From NCBI GenBank assembly GCA_030146505.1, contig JASLCO010000062.1:1-5422 (forward strand): a DNA stretch of 5,422 nucleotides, read 5' to 3'. The notes beneath the pieces are model-generated. The model searched no databases. It was not told where the DNA came from and saw only the letters and a program-made list of their open reading frames with translations. This document shows, in pieces, positions 4,570 to 5,422 of this stretch. Position numbers and translations under genes: made by a program. Source of the stretch: Moraxellaceae bacterium (lineage in GTDB: Bacteria; Pseudomonadota; Gammaproteobacteria; Pseudomonadales; Moraxellaceae). Position 1 is the stretch's first letter. Every line of letters starts with the position of its first letter.

Positions 4570-5422
4570 TCAGCGACCGACCAGCGAACGTGCGATCACT
4601 TCCTTCATGACTTCACTGGCACCGCCGTAGATGCGCTGGATGCGCGCATCCACGTAGGCACGGGCAACGGGGTATTCCACCATGTAGCCGTAGCCACCGT
4701 GCATCTGCAGGCAGGCATCGGTCACGCGGCCCTGCAGTTCGGTGGTGGAGAGCTTGATCATGGCGGCGGTGGGCACGTCCAGCTTGCCTTCCATGTAGCG
4801 GGCGATGGACTGGTTGAGGAAAGCCTTGTTGCATTCGATTTCCGTCTTGCACTGGGCCAGCGTGAAACGCGTGTTCTGCAACTGCGAGAGCGGTGCGCCG
4901 AAAGCCTTGCGCTCGGTGACGTAGCGTATGGTGTCTTCCAGCACGCCTTCGGAGGCGTACACGGCCTGCACGGCAATGTTCAGACGCTCGCGCGGCAGTT
5001 CCTGCATCATGTAGGCAAAACCCTTGCCTTCTTCGCCCAGGAGCGCATCCAGCGGCAGCTTCACATTGTCGAAGAAAAGCTCGGAGGTGTCCTGCGAATG
5101 CAGGCCGATCTTTTCCAGCTTCTTGCCCTTGGCGAAGCCGGGCAGGGAGGTATCCACGAGGAAGAGCGACACGCCCTTGGCGCCGGCGGCCGGATCGGTC
5201 TTGGCGGCGACGATCACGAGGTCGGCGTGCTGGCCGTTGGAGATGAAGGTCTTGGAGCCGTTCAGCAGGTAATGGTCGCCCTGCTTCACGGCCGAGCTGC
5301 GGATGCCGGCGAGGTCGGAGCCGGCGCCGGGTTCCGTCATGCCGATGGCGCCGACGGCTTCACCGGAAATCAGCCTGGGCAGCCACTGCTGGCGCTGCGC
5401 CTCGGTGCCGATGTGCGCGACG
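4570..5422 (-). CDS. Acyl-CoA dehydrogenase, long-chain (LCAD) type, N-terminus beyond the window
   Basis: It oxidises acyl-CoA to trans-2-enoyl-CoA with FAD, the first step of fatty-acid beta-oxidation, in the cytoplasm. Seen: 283 C-terminal residues in frame from 5421. GMTEPGAGSDLAG (27-39) matches signature 1, KTFISNG (57-63) belongs to the FAD/substrate-contacting middle domain, RKAFG (161-165) precedes the FAD-contacting helices, and QMHGGYGYMVEY (229-240) matches signature 2. The end IYGGASEVMKE has glycine where medium- and short-chain enzymes carry the catalytic glutamate (YEG). Instead LPRERL has glutamate at residue 145 (codon 4987-4989), the position used by long-chain and isovaleryl enzymes. 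The C-terminus closely recalls mammalian ACADL. The exact substrate is uncertain; branched-chain or other acyl-CoAs are possible. About a quarter to a third of the usual 380-390 residues are missing. The ATG at 5340 is internal (M of MTEPG), not the start. Confidence 0.92.
   Translation of the reverse strand, partial: VAHIGTEAQRQQWLPRLISGEAVGAIGMTEPGAGSDLAGIRSSAVKQGDHYLLNGSKTFISNGQHADLVIVAAKTDPAAGAKGVSLFLVDTSLPGFAKGKKLEKIGLHSQDTSELFFDNVKLPLDALLGEEGKGFAYMMQELPRERLNIAVQAVYASEGVLEDTIRYVTERKAFGAPLSQLQNTRFTLAQCKTEIECNKAFLNQSIARYMEGKLDVPTAAMIKLSTTELQGRVTDACLQMHGGYGYMVEYPVARAYVDARIQRIYGGASEVMKEVIARSLVGR

Noticed and set aside
4320..4610. Plus-strand 96-codon frame across the intergenic region
   Set aside because: It runs through the REP region and the perfect hairpin, has an Arg/Pro-rich product and no ribosome site.
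1..5422. CRISPR array, tRNA, rRNA, integrase or insertion sequence
   Set aside because: No regularly spaced repeats, tRNA-like cloverleaf, rRNA sequence or transposase/integrase motifs were seen.

Overview
The window is GC-rich (by eye about 60 %) and gene-dense, with short operon-style junctions, good Shine-Dalgarno sites and a REP-type repeat of the kind common in Pseudomonas and Xanthomonadaceae relatives. This points to a gammaproteobacterium, in the broad Pseudomonadales / Alcanivorax / Nevskiales / Xanthomonadales range. The genus cannot be settled from this stretch, and the family assignments rest on remembered family patterns, not on a search.

Layout. Positions 1-3651 (+) hold a compact three-gene cluster: the 3' part of an AdeT1/2-like periplasmic solute-binding-type protein (1-813), an AsmA-family envelope protein (824-2515) and a complete second AdeT1/2-like protein (about 2554-3651). 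The two AdeT-like proteins are tandem paralogues. Over the 270 residues that can be compared they align without a gap and share about 70 % of positions by hand count. A strong stem-loop with T tracts on both sides (3688-3713) closes the cluster. It also serves the convergent minus-strand gene, a secreted DUF4136 protein (3725-4276). The non-coding stretch 4277-4569 carries that gene's ribosome binding site, a small direct repeat, a probable inverted pair of REP elements and a long perfect inverted repeat. Finally, 4570-5421 (-) is the C-terminal part of an acyl-CoA dehydrogenase of the long-chain type, whose N-terminus lies beyond the right edge.

How the genes may work together. AsmA-family proteins are anchored in the inner membrane and span the periplasm, and several members move lipids between the membranes. 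The AdeT-like proteins look like soluble periplasmic binders: a signal peptide, no other membrane segment and four conserved cysteines. An AsmA-like protein set between two such binders, with a 10-nt gap and then an ATGA overlap, suggests a shared envelope task, perhaps handling a hydrophobic ligand or lipid. That function is inference. The DUF4136 protein is also secreted but convergently transcribed, and the acyl-CoA dehydrogenase belongs to a separate fatty-acid degradation unit.

The most interesting items are the binder/AsmA/binder arrangement, the patchy conservation between the paralogues (hinting at gene conversion), the AdeT naming problem, and the REP pair next to a 15-bp perfect hairpin.
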